The position numbers and the translations under genes were made by a program. 64,000 bases of DNA from positions 558,001 to 622,000 of the forward strand of contig JADKAJ010000002.1 of assembly GCA_016719165.1 (NCBI GenBank), in the 5' to 3' direction. The DNA is from Chitinophagaceae bacterium. GTDB lineage: Bacteria; Bacteroidota; Bacteroidia; Chitinophagales; Chitinophagaceae. Numbering within the stretch: the stretch's first letter is position 1; the number at the start of each line of letters is the position of its first letter. This document shows, piece after piece, positions 1 through 8,719 of this stretch. Below the pieces are notes generated by a model. It was not told the DNA's origin. It saw only the letters and a program-made list of their open reading frames with translations, and did no database searches.

Positions 1-377
1 CTGTTATGGACAGCCGGCAAATTAACAGTCTTGAAAAAAAGTATGACGGAATTATCGGTGGGTTTTGCTTGCCCTATTTGTCTAAAACTGAAAGTAAAGA
101 ACTGATTTCTCATTCTTACGAATTATTAAACGATAATGGCATGATATATTTAAGTTTCGTAGAAGGCGACCCTGCTAAATCTGATTTTAAAGTTAGTGGT
201 GCGGGTAGGGTGTTCTTTCATTTTCATAAGTTGGAGGACATTAAAGAGCAGCTTATCGGGACAAATTTTGACGAAATCGAAACCTTTAAGGTTAAGTACA
301 AAGTATCAGAAACCGAATTTGACATACACACAATAGTTACAGCTAAAAAACGCCCTGTAACAGCAGTTTACCGCTAA
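1..377 (+). CDS. Class I SAM-dependent methyltransferase, C-terminal part (cut by left edge)
   Basis: The reading frame is open to the left edge, so the start and the SAM-binding glycine loop lie outside the window. The visible 120 or so residues show a strand-turn DGIIGGFCLPYLS, a helix, then LNDNGMIYLSFVEGD. This is the usual beta4-alphaD-beta5 layout of the second half of a class I methyltransferase, where 'disposable' acidic and Asn-Gly residues precede strand 5. The end carries a last antiparallel strand (DIHTIVTAKK). The substrate cannot be told. A Met at position 6 is probably internal. Remnant-like sequence follows it on the opposite strand. Confidence 0.6.
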   Translation, partial: VMDSRQINSLEKKYDGIIGGFCLPYLSKTESKELISHSYELLNDNGMIYLSFVEGDPAKSDFKVSGAGRVFFHFHKLEDIKEQLIGTNFDEIETFKVKYKVSETEFDIHTIVTAKKRPVTAVYR

Positions 378-509
378 CCAGGTAAGACGGTAATCGTGAT
401 GTTCCTTTTTCAAAGTAAATTCAATCTCCGGCAAGACTGTGAACGTTTCCAAACTCCCGTCCATCAGTAAGCCGTACCGTTGTTCATCACCCTTTTGAAT
501 ATCCTGCGT
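378..509 (-). pseudogene. Possible gene remnant (unidentified)
   Basis: Read on the minus strand, a stretch of about 44 codons after a TAA (510-512) has protein-like composition, for example GDEQRYGLLMDGSLETF and LPEIEFTLKKEHHDYRL. It has no start codon and runs into the antisense of the methyltransferase gene. It looks like the middle of a lost gene. I cannot name the family, and chance openness is possible. The rest of the gap up to 774 shows nothing I can support. Confidence 0.22.
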
Positions 510-774
510 TTATTCAATAATCCAGGATTTTACCGACACGGGACGATGCTATTTTGACAAACCGCAAAAGACCCCCGACACAAAACCAATCCCGGGTGCT
601 TTTGGGACAAAGTGATAAAAATCAGACCGAAATCCCCGCACCCCGGCCGGCAGAATTCTAATCAGTTTCGTCTTAGCTATGACATTAGCAACTATCCCGA
701 AAAAGCAGAAAAAATAATTTCATTTTCTGTAATAAAGGAAGCCCTTGTGCCACTTATATATAAAATAGCAGATT

Positions 775-1038
775 ATGAAACTGAAATCATCCTCCGAAAC
801 TGCCCCAAAATTTACACCGTTTAACCGATACGCTTACGTTGTTTACATGGTACTCGTTATCTACCTTCTTATTAAAGGCGATTACGAATGGGCATTTTCC
901 AACATGGGAATTGCACTCTTGTTCGACCCGTTCAACCCCTCTGTTAAATGGCAGCAAAGACCCATTTATCAAAAAGTATGGCTGCTGGTTCATTTAGCCC
1001 TCACTTTCTCTGGTTTGTTTTATATCATCTTTTTATAG
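775..1038 (+). CDS. Small conserved-type membrane protein (87 aa)
   Basis: This 87-residue protein has a short Ser/Lys-rich N-terminus and a hydrophobic segment at about residues 20-36 (YAYVVYMVLVIYLLI). A loop with DPFNPSVKWQQRP follows, then a second hydrophobic segment at the C-terminus (LLVHLALTFSGLFYIIFL). It is a two-helix inner-membrane protein with no catalytic motif. It lies 29 nt upstream of the TraB/GumN gene on the same strand and may be co-transcribed with it. A 70-aa frame overlapping its start (612-824) has no support. Function unknown. Confidence 0.6.
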   Translation: MKLKSSSETAPKFTPFNRYAYVVYMVLVIYLLIKGDYEWAFSNMGIALLFDPFNPSVKWQQRPIYQKVWLLVHLALTFSGLFYIIFL

Positions 1039-1067
1039 CATTAAATACTCACTTCAAAAATTAAAAA

Positions 1068-1958
1068 ATGAAAAGAAATTTTCTACAGGCAGCATTATGC
1101 CTATTGTGGCCAGCAGTTATAATAGCACAACAATCCAAAACAGAAAACGCCCTGCTCTGGAAAGTAACCGGCAATGGGTTAAAGAAGCCGTCTTACCTTT
1201 TTGGAACTTACCACTTCCTGTCTAGTGGTTTTGTGGATACGCTGGAAACAGTTAAAACCGCTTATAAGTCAGCAGATGCGGTAGTGGGAGAATTGGTAAT
1301 TGATACTTCCCTGCAACGCCCCATGTTGGAGGCGGCTGTGTTAAAAGGTACTACTTTACAGCAAGTGTTGCCGGACACATTGTATGCAAAAGCATCTGAT
1401 TGGTTTAAGCAAGAGGCTGGTTTAGACATCGGCCAGTTAAACCAGCTGAACCCTGTAACAGTGCTTACAGCAGCTATGGCCATAACAAAAGGAAAATATT
1501 TTCCTAACCAGCCGGGAGAAGTTCAGTTAGACACTTATTTCCAGGAGGAAGCAAAGAAAGAGGGTAAGAAGGTATTGGGTCTGGAAACGATACAAATGCA
1601 GATTAAAGCCATGTTTGAACAACTGACTTTGCAGCGCCAGGTTGAGCTGTTAGATGAAACATTTAAAGATAAAGATGCGCTGAGGCAGCTTATTGGGATA
1701 ATGAACAATGCTTACATTTCTCAAAACTTAAACCAACTGCAGGAGTTAATGTATGGCAGCAGTTACAGGCCGGAAGAAATGAAGATTTTATTAGATGACC
1801 GCAATAACTACTGGATGCAACAGCTGCCCGGACTGATGAAAGATCAATCTTTGTTTGTTGCAGTGGGTGCTTTACATTTAGTGGGCAATAGCGGGTTGGT
1901 GAATCAATTAAAAGAGCAGGGCTACACCGTAACACCCGTAAACCTTAAAAAGAAGTGA
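1068..1958 (+). CDS. TraB/GumN family protein, exported
   Basis: The 296-aa protein starts with a signal peptide (residues 1 to about 20, ending IIAQQ). Near residue 45 it has SYLFGTYHF, the GxxH-type first motif of TraB/GumN proteins. The second motif, VAVGALHLVGNSGL, lies near the C-terminus, which is where the family repeats its Gx2H signature. Family members are putative metal-dependent peptidase-like proteins; their substrates are mostly unknown. Its stop overlaps the GTG start of the following sigma factor gene by four bases (GTGA), so the two are translationally coupled. The exported location suggests a periplasmic or outer-surface role. Confidence 0.85.
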   Translation: MKRNFLQAALCLLWPAVIIAQQSKTENALLWKVTGNGLKKPSYLFGTYHFLSSGFVDTLETVKTAYKSADAVVGELVIDTSLQRPMLEAAVLKGTTLQQVLPDTLYAKASDWFKQEAGLDIGQLNQLNPVTVLTAAMAITKGKYFPNQPGEVQLDTYFQEEAKKEGKKVLGLETIQMQIKAMFEQLTLQRQVELLDETFKDKDALRQLIGIMNNAYISQNLNQLQELMYGSSYRPEEMKILLDDRNNYWMQQLPGLMKDQSLFVAVGALHLVGNSGLVNQLKEQGYTVTPVNLKKK

Positions 1959-2428
1959 GCGAAAAAGAATTCTTATCACAACTCAAAGAGCACCAGAATA
2001 TAATTTATAAGCTGGTGCATCTTTATGCAAATACGGAAGAAGATAAAAAAGATTTGTACCAGGAGATATTATTCCAGGCATGGAAAACCTATCCTGCCTT
2101 CAGGGGAGAAGCAAAATTCAGCACCTGGTTATACCGCCTATGCCTGAATACGATTTTTACTATTCAACGAAAAACGAACAGGGTTGAATACACTGATACG
2201 GCACAGTTTGAGGAAGTGTATTCCACCACACCTGCCATTGATGAAGCGGAAAGATTATACAGGGCGATAAGAACACTGCCAGAGACGGAAAGGGCCATCA
2301 TTTCCCTTCATTTGGATGGATATGATAATAAGGAAGTTGGTGAATGGATGGGGATTACCGCAAACCTGGTGGGTGTAAAGCTTCACCGGATAAAACAACA
2401 ATTAGCAACGCTTTTAAAAAATATATAG
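1955..2428 (+). CDS. ECF-type RNA polymerase sigma factor
   Basis: This 157-aa protein has sigma-70 region 2 at about residues 20-85 (YQEILFQAWKTYPAFRGEAK, then STWLYRLCLNTIF). Region 4 lies at about 105-155 (LPETERAIISLHLDGYDNKE, then a helix-turn-helix with GVKLHRIKQQL). There are no regions 1.1 or 3, so it is an ECF (group 4) factor. The start is a GTG embedded in the end of the upstream TraB/GumN gene. The next gene begins directly after its TAG stop with no gap. Its partner is therefore probably the following membrane protein, acting as anti-sigma factor or sensor (inference). Confidence 0.9.
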   Translation: MSEKEFLSQLKEHQNIIYKLVHLYANTEEDKKDLYQEILFQAWKTYPAFRGEAKFSTWLYRLCLNTIFTIQRKTNRVEYTDTAQFEEVYSTTPAIDEAERLYRAIRTLPETERAIISLHLDGYDNKEVGEWMGITANLVGVKLHRIKQQLATLLKNI

Positions 2429-3034
2429 ATGAACATCGAAAACACATGGCAGCAAAGTGCCGGGAGCGATGATGCACTAAATAATATGTTGCAGACAAAT
2501 GAATTCAGTAACCTGCACTCCAAATTACCTTTAGCCAAATTAAAGAAGAATCTTTTAATCGGTTTACTATTGGCTATTCTTATTACTGCCATTTATGTAG
2601 TATTAATTTTCTTTATCAGCATTTGGCAGGTTCATCTGGCTATAGCTATTGCAATCCTCTTCAATATTTGGGTAGGGCTTGATACCTGGAAATTGTATAC
2701 AAACATCAATGCAAACATATCCGCAATAAACTCTTTGAAAGACGAGTTGCAAAAAAACTATTCAGGTTTTCAAAAATGGTGGCGTATACAGGAAAGATTA
2801 GGTCTATTTGTTTATCCAATAGCAGCAACAGGTGGTTTCATACTGGGTGGTGTTGAAGGTTCGGGTAAACCGGTAGAGGTGTTTTTGTACAATCCAAAAA
2901 TATTGCTTGTGCTCGGTGTTACGCTTTTAATTTTAGTTCCTTTATGCTATTATGGGGCAAGGTGGATGTTCAACTATGCTTATGGAAAACATTTAAAGAA
3001 ATTGAAGCAATTGATGGATGAGTTGTCCAATTAG
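2429..3034 (+). CDS. Membrane protein next to ECF sigma factor (possible anti-sigma/sensor)
   Basis: This 201-aa protein has a roughly 40-residue soluble N-terminus (HSKLPLAKLKKN), two adjacent transmembrane helices at about 43-90, a cytoplasmic helix and amphipathic region (FQKWWRIQERLG), and further hydrophobic segments at about 128-185. It ends with a basic helix (KHLKKLKQLMDELSN). The ATG follows the sigma-factor stop immediately. No classical zinc anti-sigma HxxxCxxC motif is present. Membrane proteins coupled to ECF genes in Bacteroidota often act as anti-sigma factors. That role is inferred from position only. Confidence 0.7.
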   Translation: MNIENTWQQSAGSDDALNNMLQTNEFSNLHSKLPLAKLKKNLLIGLLLAILITAIYVVLIFFISIWQVHLAIAIAILFNIWVGLDTWKLYTNINANISAINSLKDELQKNYSGFQKWWRIQERLGLFVYPIAATGGFILGGVEGSGKPVEVFLYNPKILLVLGVTLLILVPLCYYGARWMFNYAYGKHLKKLKQLMDELSN

Positions 3035-3047
3035 AACAGGTGCCTCA

Positions 3048-3235
3048 TCAAATTAACTTTTCTGTCTTACGGTTGATCATATTTAGAACGGATAATATAC
3101 AAATACTAAGCATATCTGCTGCAATTTCGGCGTTTCTGTCATCATCAGTACCGGGCAGATGGATTACTAATTCCCTTACTTCGGAAAGCTATCTAAGTTA
3201 GCTGCAACCAATTGGCGGGGTGTTTGCCAGAACAT
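3048..3235 (-). pseudogene. Frameshifted gene remnant in the gap 3035-3347
   Basis: On the minus strand an ATG at 3235 opens MFWQTPRQLVAANLDSFP and then hits a stop. A one-base shift at the TTTCC run continues in protein-like sequence (EVRELVIHLPG, then NAEIAADMLSICILSVLN) to a TGA at 3048-3050. The two halves join sensibly, which suggests a small gene of about 62 codons broken by an indel. I do not recognise the family. The rest of the gap (3236-3347) shows nothing supportable apart from the leader of the next gene. Confidence 0.35.
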
Positions 3236-3347
3236 TAAAGCAAGAAACCAAATTAAACAGATACATTAGTGTTATTGGCGGACAAAGCAAACGTTGCCCG
3301 ATCGTAAGATGCGGTTACTTGTGTTTAATAAGTAAAAGAAATAATTT

Positions 3348-3878
3348 ATGAAAATCTATATAAAAAATATGTTTTGCGAAAGTTGCAAAGTTGTAGTGAA
3401 AGAGGCTTTAGAAGAACTTGACATTCCGTCAGTTAAAGTTGAATTAGGGGAAATAGAAACCAGGAACGATGTTTCTGATGAGGAAAAAATGAAACTGAAC
3501 AGCAAAATAAAGAAAGCAGGATTAGAGTTGCTGGAAAAAAAACACGGTATGTTAATTGAGAAAATCAGGAAAGTCATAGTTGATTATGTTTACAATTCAG
3601 ACGAAAAGTCAACTATTAAATTCTCTGTGTTGTTATGTAAAAAATTAAATCATAGTTATACTTACTTAGCCAATTTCTTTTCGGAAGTGGAAGCCACCAC
3701 CATTGAACAATCTGTTATCGCCTTAAAAATTGAGCGGATAAAGGAGTTAATAATTTTTGGAGAAGATAGTTTTTCCGAAATCGCACATAAACTACACTAT
3801 AGTAGCGCTGCCCATTTATCAACGCAGTTTAAAAAAGTAACCGGGTTGACCCCATCGCATTTTAAAGCATTAAATTAA
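3348..3878 (+). CDS. AraC-family regulator with N-terminal HMA-like metal-binding domain
   Basis: The 176-aa protein begins with an HMA-like beta-alpha-beta fold containing a Cys pair (IKNMFCESCKVVVKEALEEL, residues 5-24), the heavy-metal-associated CxxC site. A short linker follows. Residues about 75-175 form an AraC-type DNA-binding domain: helix ATTIEQSVIALKIERIKELI, then the second helix-turn-helix FSEIAHKLHYSSAAHLSTQF and the signature KKVTGLTPSHFKAL. Such HMA-AraC fusions occur in Bacteroidota. The architecture suggests DNA binding tuned by a thiophilic metal, but no metal gene lies directly beside it. Confidence 0.8.
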   Translation: MKIYIKNMFCESCKVVVKEALEELDIPSVKVELGEIETRNDVSDEEKMKLNSKIKKAGLELLEKKHGMLIEKIRKVIVDYVYNSDEKSTIKFSVLLCKKLNHSYTYLANFFSEVEATTIEQSVIALKIERIKELIIFGEDSFSEIAHKLHYSSAAHLSTQFKKVTGLTPSHFKALN

Positions 3879-3961
3879 AAAAGAAGATTAACTATTCAAA
3901 ATGTTTAGCAGCTTAATAACAGATATGCTGTCATAAAAGAGCAGACTTCAAACTATTATAA

Positions 3962-4105
3962 GCCAACGGCACAGTATGGCTGCGTTTAAGAAATGGAAAA
4001 ACCTTCCTGGCAACTGCGGCTGGTGAAACCAAAAAAGAAATAAACAGCATAATTATCATTTACAATACTGAGACAACGAAAATCCGGAACTATTTTTCCG
4101 GTTAA
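3962..4105 (+). pseudogene. Possible gene remnant in the gap 3879-4180
   Basis: After a TAA, 47 codons read as protein-like sequence (ANGTVWLRLRNGKTFLATAA, later KKEINSIIIIYNTETTK) and end in TAA at 4103-4105. There is no start codon. It may be the 3' end of a lost gene. No family is recognised. The rest of the gap holds only a weak hairpin. Confidence 0.25.
4084..4101 (-). terminator. Weak hairpin downstream of the ELWxxDGT gene
   Basis: CCGGAA and TTCCGG are six bases apart and, on the minus strand, are followed by ATTTTC. The hairpin lies 80-97 nt past the stop of the minus-strand gene ending at 4181. The stem is short, so support is weak. Confidence 0.25.
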
Positions 4106-4180
4106 CAGCAATTACAGCCTGGCGGAATACTAATGCTTAACCTGCAGTAATCCCTGATCGTTAGTGGTCGCCCTAACCAG

Positions 4181-7100
4181 CTATTGTTTTACAAAAGGCT
4201 TTCGTTCATTAATCGTTTCTCCCTTCAACTCGAGGTAATACATCCCTTTTGATATTTGACCAAGGTCTATTGCAATTGAATTGCTGCCGGCCGACAAATT
4301 GAATTGTTGCAGTTTTACGATACGACCCGTATTGTCAATAATTCTTGCCTGTATTTTTTCCGGCTTTGTAAGAGTGATAGTAACATTCGCTTTACTACTG
4401 ACAGGATTAGGATAAAGTAACACGTTGCTCCTGCTATTATCAATTGACAACACAACAATTCCTGAATACGAATAGCGTTCGTCGATATCTTTTTGTTTGA
4501 GGCGATAATATACTTTTGAAACACCCAAAGCAGTAACGTTATCATCTTTGTAATGATAGTGGTGAATGCCGGTAACATTAGCTGCTAAAACGTTGCCGAC
4601 AGGTTTGTAGCTTCTTCCATCGGTGCTTCGTTCGATGTCAAACGAAACTGTGCTTTGCTCATCGGTAGTTTTCCAGTTTAGAAGCCCATCATTATTTACA
4701 AGCCTGCCATTAAACTCCAGTAACGTTAATGGCAGCACGGTTACAGTTTGTGCCACCCAAAGTTCTTCACCGTGTACATCGTCGGTAATAGCAGCAAATA
4801 ATTTAGAACCTACCAAGGTATAGCTATTGGGATTAGAGGCTCCTTGCACGGTAATATCCTGCACGATTACAGTGCCTGCTTCTGTACCGTCCGTTTTCCA
4901 TACTTCCTGGCCAGTGGAGCCGTTGTTTGCCGTAAAGTATAATGTATTGTTGACAACAGTTAAACTTACCGGGTTGCTCGAATTAGTTCCCGGAAAGATA
5001 TCCTTAACCAGTACTGTGCCTAAAGTTGTACCGTCACTTTTCCATAGTTCCCACCCGTTCGCAGCATCAGCTGCAGCAAAATGCAAAACACCGTTTAGAT
5101 TCGTAAGGGTATTCGGGGCACTTCCAATGCCTCCCGGATTAATATCTTTCACTAAAACCGTCCCAGCCTCCGTGCCATCGCTTTTCCAAAGTTCCTGCCC
5201 ATTGATACCATCAGTTGCACTGAAGTACAAAACACCATTCACATTCGTGAGGTTTTGCGGACTACTTCCAATTTCACCGGGAAGGATATCTTTCACCATT
5301 ATGGTGCCGGCGGATGTTCCATCACTTTTCCAAAGTTCTTCTCCATTGACTCCATCATCTGCACTAAAAAAAAGTGTACCATTTACATTGGTGAAATTCC
5401 GTTGGTTACTGCTGCGTGATCCCGGATAGATATCTTTCACTGGTACTGTGCTTTCCCATGTTCCATTACTTTTCCAAAGTTCTCGCCCAACGCTACCACG
5501 AAAAGCGGTGAAAAACAAAGTGCCGTTTACATTGGTAAGGTTGTCCGGATCGGCATCACCGGCCATGTTTATATCATTTACAATTCTGGTGCCTGCGGTC
5601 GTACCATCGCTTTTCCATAGTTCTTGCCCGTATGCATAATCAATTGCACTAAAATAAAACACATTGTTTACAACGGTGAGATATCGAGGGGAACGAATAG
5701 GAAGGTTGGCTGCCACTTCTCTGAGTAATTCCGTTCCGGCTGTAGTACCGTCACTTTTCCATAGTACCAGCCCATTGCTTCCATCGGTGGCAGTGAAAAA
5801 TAAATTTCCATTTAAAGCTGTAAGCCATTGCGGAGTGCTGGAACTGCTTCCGGGGTTAAGATCTTTTAGCAGCATCGTACCGGCCTGCGTACCATCGCTT
5901 TTCCAAAGCTCCTGCCCATTGGCAGGTTCAAAAGCACTGAAATATAATGTGCCGTTTACATCCGTTAGGTTTCTGGGGGAGCTGTAATAGGTGCCTCCCC
6001 AGATATCCTTGATGAGCTGGGTTCCCGCCGCCGTACCATCGCTTTTCCATAGTTCTGCGCCATGGGCAGCATCAGTTGCGCTGAAGTATAAAACACTATT
6101 TCCATTTGTTAGCGCCTGCGGACTGGCATTGCCAACTGTGGGATAAATGTCTTTCACCAATAAGGTTCCGGCCGCAGTACCATTGCTTTTCCACAGTTCC
6201 GTTCCATTGTCTGGGTCAGTTGCGCTGAAGTATAAAACACCATTTACATTCGTCAGGAATTGAGGAGAACTAGTGGTAGAGCCGGCATAAATATCCTTCA
6301 GCATTAAAGTGCCTGCTGCTGTACCATCACTTTTCCATAATTCGATTCCATTGGTACCATCAGTTGCTGTGAAATATAAAACAGCATTTACGCTTGTTAA
6401 ATTTTGCAGTGCACTGGTATTGCTCCCGGGATTAATATCTTTCACTAATACAGTGCCTGCAGCCGTTCCATCGCTTTTCCACAACTCAGCTCCATTGGCA
6501 GATGTTGTTGCACTGAAATATAAAACATCATTCACATTCACCATATTGAAAAGCAAACTATGGTTAGGTCCGGCATAAATATCTTTCACCAGTTGAGTCC
6601 CAGCCATTGTACCATCGCTTTTCCATAGTTCCTGCCCATTGGTGCCATCAGTTGCACTGAAGAACAAAACACCATTTTTATTCGTTAACGCTCCCGGTGC
6701 ACTGTTGGAAGTTCCTGCATAAATATCCTTCACCATTACGGTACCTGCCTCTGTGCCATCGCTTTTCCATAATTCTACGCCATTAGTACCGTCTGTTGCG
6801 GTGAAATACAAAACACCATTTACATTCGTTAGAAATTGCGGGTTACTGGAGAAGCCTCCGGCGTTAATATCCTTCACTACTATGGTGCCGGCTTCCGTAC
6901 CATCGCTTTTCCATAATTCAAACCCATTTGTGCCATCAGCTGCCACGAAATACAGGACACCATTTACATTCGTGAGGTTGCGGGTGTTACTGGTGGCGTC
7001 GCCGGCATAGCTGTCCTTCACCAGTACAGTCCCAGCTGTTGTGCCATCGCTTTTCCACAGCTCCTCCCCATGAACAAGATCTCTTGCAACAAAATATAAA

Positions 7101-7393
7101 ACACCATTTACATTGGTCATAAATTGTGGATTACTGGTAGCGCTGCCGGCATTAATATCTTTCACCACCACTGTGCCTCCCGGCGTGCCATCGCTTTTCC
7201 ATAATTCACGACCACGATTGAATGTGTATGCAGTAAAAAATACATTTCCTCCTATTTCAATCATATCATTGGGAGCAGAGCTTTCAGTAAGTGCTGAAGT
7301 ATTGATATCCTTTGCAATCGAAAAAAATTGCGCATGGCTGTTAAAAGCCATTATGAATGCGATAAAAACTATTGTGTAATTTTTTTTCACCAT
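4181..7393 (-). CDS. Large secreted ELWxxDGT-repeat protein with type IX secretion sorting domain
   Basis: The 1070-aa protein has a signal peptide at residues 1 to about 21 (ending FNSHAQ). Seventeen near-identical repeats of 48 residues follow, each centred on ELWKSDGTxAGTxxVKDI with a following LTNVNGVLYFxATD strand pair. This is the pattern of the ELWxxDGT family, which probably folds as beta-propeller-like blades. After the repeats comes a module typical of T9SS cargo (LTLLEFNGRL, then DIERSTDGRSY). The C-terminal sorting domain has LLYPNPVSSKANVTI and GMYYLELKG. The protein is thus predicted to be exported through the T9SS and released or anchored at the cell surface. Repeats 8 and 13 have SNGT and the last has VWKTDGT. 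No enzymatic motif was seen; ligand binding or adhesion is a guess. Confidence 0.9.
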   Translation of the reverse strand: MVKKNYTIVFIAFIMAFNSHAQFFSIAKDINTSALTESSAPNDMIEIGGNVFFTAYTFNRGRELWKSDGTPGGTVVVKDINAGSATSNPQFMTNVNGVLYFVARDLVHGEELWKSDGTTAGTVLVKDSYAGDATSNTRNLTNVNGVLYFVAADGTNGFELWKSDGTEAGTIVVKDINAGGFSSNPQFLTNVNGVLYFTATDGTNGVELWKSDGTEAGTVMVKDIYAGTSNSAPGALTNKNGVLFFSATDGTNGQELWKSDGTMAGTQLVKDIYAGPNHSLLFNMVNVNDVLYFSATTSANGAELWKSDGTAAGTVLVKDINPGSNTSALQNLTSVNAVLYFTATDGTNGIELWKSDGTAAGTLMLKDIYAGSTTSSPQFLTNVNGVLYFSATDPDNGTELWKSNGTAAGTLLVKDIYPTVGNASPQALTNGNSVLYFSATDAAHGAELWKSDGTAAGTQLIKDIWGGTYYSSPRNLTDVNGTLYFSAFEPANGQELWKSDGTQAGTMLLKDLNPGSSSSTPQWLTALNGNLFFTATDGSNGLVLWKSDGTTAGTELLREVAANLPIRSPRYLTVVNNVFYFSAIDYAYGQELWKSDGTTAGTRIVNDINMAGDADPDNLTNVNGTLFFTAFRGSVGRELWKSNGTWESTVPVKDIYPGSRSSNQRNFTNVNGTLFFSADDGVNGEELWKSDGTSAGTIMVKDILPGEIGSSPQNLTNVNGVLYFSATDGINGQELWKSDGTEAGTVLVKDINPGGIGSAPNTLTNLNGVLHFAAADAANGWELWKSDGTTLGTVLVKDIFPGTNSSNPVSLTVVNNTLYFTANNGSTGQEVWKTDGTEAGTVIVQDITVQGASNPNSYTLVGSKLFAAITDDVHGEELWVAQTVTVLPLTLLEFNGRLVNNDGLLNWKTTDEQSTVSFDIERSTDGRSYKPVGNVLAANVTGIHHYHYKDDNVTALGVSKVYYRLKQKDIDERYSYSGIVVLSIDNSRSNVLLYPNPVSSKANVTITLTKPEKIQARIIDNTGRIVKLQQFNLSAGSNSIAIDLGQISKGMYYLELKGETINERKPFVKQ
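4850..7210 (-). repeat. Tandem 144-bp coding repeats, 17 copies
   Basis: Successive copies of the segment encoding ELWKSDGT lie exactly 144 bp apart where checked (for example, the TTTTCC of one copy ends at 7200 and of the next at 7056). The reading frame is kept throughout. The opposite strand also stays open over several repeats, giving misleading antisense frames. Confidence 0.9.
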
Positions 7394-7550
7394 GAGAATA
7401 TTTTGAGTCAGTAATTTGGTGTGAATGTTTGCCTTGAATAAGTATGTGGCGGGACGTTGATTGAATAAGAAAATTTCAGGTAAACAGTGAGGCCGTTTTG
7501 CACATACATTGATTAATAAAATAGAATAGCTTGATTTTTAAAAGGTTTAT

Positions 7551-8597
7551 TTATTTAACAAGGGTACAGTCCAGCCAGTAATCAGAACGCCTGCTGCTGG
7601 ATTCGGAACCTACGATCAGCGTGCCGTATTTTCCATATCCTTCATATGTCTCCCAAAGCCGTACTGTTCCTATATAACACTTGCCATCCCGTTTGTACGC
7701 AATATTGATGGTTGGCATAAAGGTTCGTTGTTGAATCACCCCATATTCATCTTTTTCCACCTGCCAGGTGGGGCCACTGAATTCACTTATAACAAACTTA
7801 ATGATCGATTTGGTAGGGAGGTCCCGTTTTAAGATCGCTGCTATTGCTGCATTGGTTACTTTAGGGTCATTCTGCTTGCCTGCTTTGGAAAACCATTCGG
7901 GCATTTTATCAAGCCGGTACGCATTTTCCATCACCAACTCACCGGCCGCATCACCATTGGTCTTTAATTGTTTAATATCCTTCGTATCGAAATTGAAGCT
8001 GAATTCTTCTTCCACTACTGGCCATTTTTCTTCCGCTTCCATATTGCCCCACGCATCTGCAGATTGCTGAAATAATCTTACACGGATAGTGTAGGTGCCA
8101 TTGTCAGGAAATCTTTCCTGGTTAATAATATGATAAAGCGGGCCGGATGCAATAACAGAGCTGAAATTTTCAGTTCCACACAACATGCTCTTTGCTTTAG
8201 CAGGCTCAGGAAGTATATCAAAATTAAAAGCGGTATTATTTTTTTCATTGCCCCAGACATACAAAAAATCCCAAAAGTTTGGCTGCCCGTTTTGTTCTCC
8301 ATCTTTAAATACCGTTACCTGGTAGCGGAGATAACAATCACTTTTATTATACATCTTTGATTCACCATCTTTAGGCAAACCAAAAGCCGACTGTAATGTT
8401 TTGTTATCCAGTTCAATACGGCCGTAAATAAAATCAGATGAGTTAAAACTGCTTTTACTCCCGGTGTTGCTTGTTGTAAATGGCTTATCAGAAAAATAGA
8501 TCTTTGCGCCGGGCACAGACTTCCTTATTGCATCCTGGCTGCTTGCCGTATATGCGAATAGAAACCCTGATACTAAAAAAAGGATAGCTTTTTTCAT
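7551..8597 (-). CDS. Exported protein of unknown function (348 aa)
   Basis: The start is set at 8597, where MKKAILFLVSGFLFAYTASSQ gives a clean signal peptide. An ATG at 8687 would add 30 residues with no signal character. The mature protein is soluble with alternating strands and several Trp/Tyr-rich segments (FWDFLYVWGNEKN; TYEGYGKYGTLIVG). It contains a helix-rich part at about 210-270 (DKMPEWFSKAGKQND). It has no T9SS sorting tail and no catalytic signature I recognise. It lies 158 nt upstream of the ELWxxDGT gene and could be co-regulated with it. Confidence 0.65.
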   Translation of the reverse strand: MKKAILFLVSGFLFAYTASSQDAIRKSVPGAKIYFSDKPFTTSNTGSKSSFNSSDFIYGRIELDNKTLQSAFGLPKDGESKMYNKSDCYLRYQVTVFKDGEQNGQPNFWDFLYVWGNEKNNTAFNFDILPEPAKAKSMLCGTENFSSVIASGPLYHIINQERFPDNGTYTIRVRLFQQSADAWGNMEAEEKWPVVEEEFSFNFDTKDIKQLKTNGDAAGELVMENAYRLDKMPEWFSKAGKQNDPKVTNAAIAAILKRDLPTKSIIKFVISEFSGPTWQVEKDEYGVIQQRTFMPTINIAYKRDGKCYIGTVRLWETYEGYGKYGTLIVGSESSSRRSDYWLDCTLVK

Positions 8598-8719
8598 ACA
8601 TTTTAATTTTTGATTGCTCAATTGCGCCAGAGAAAGATGAAAAACTGGGCCGTTTTGAAATTGTTTTATCGTGACACCCTTCAACAATTTTAGAAGAAGG
8701 TTAGTGAATAATTGCAGGA

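Noticed and set aside
612..824. A 70-aa frame before the small membrane protein
   Set aside because: No domain, overlaps a more credible gene, and the sequence looks random.
4623..7379. Several open frames on the plus strand (60-200 aa) across the repeat array
   Set aside because: They are the antisense of the 144-bp repeats and recur with the same composition; the minus-strand protein has signal peptide, repeats and sorting tail.
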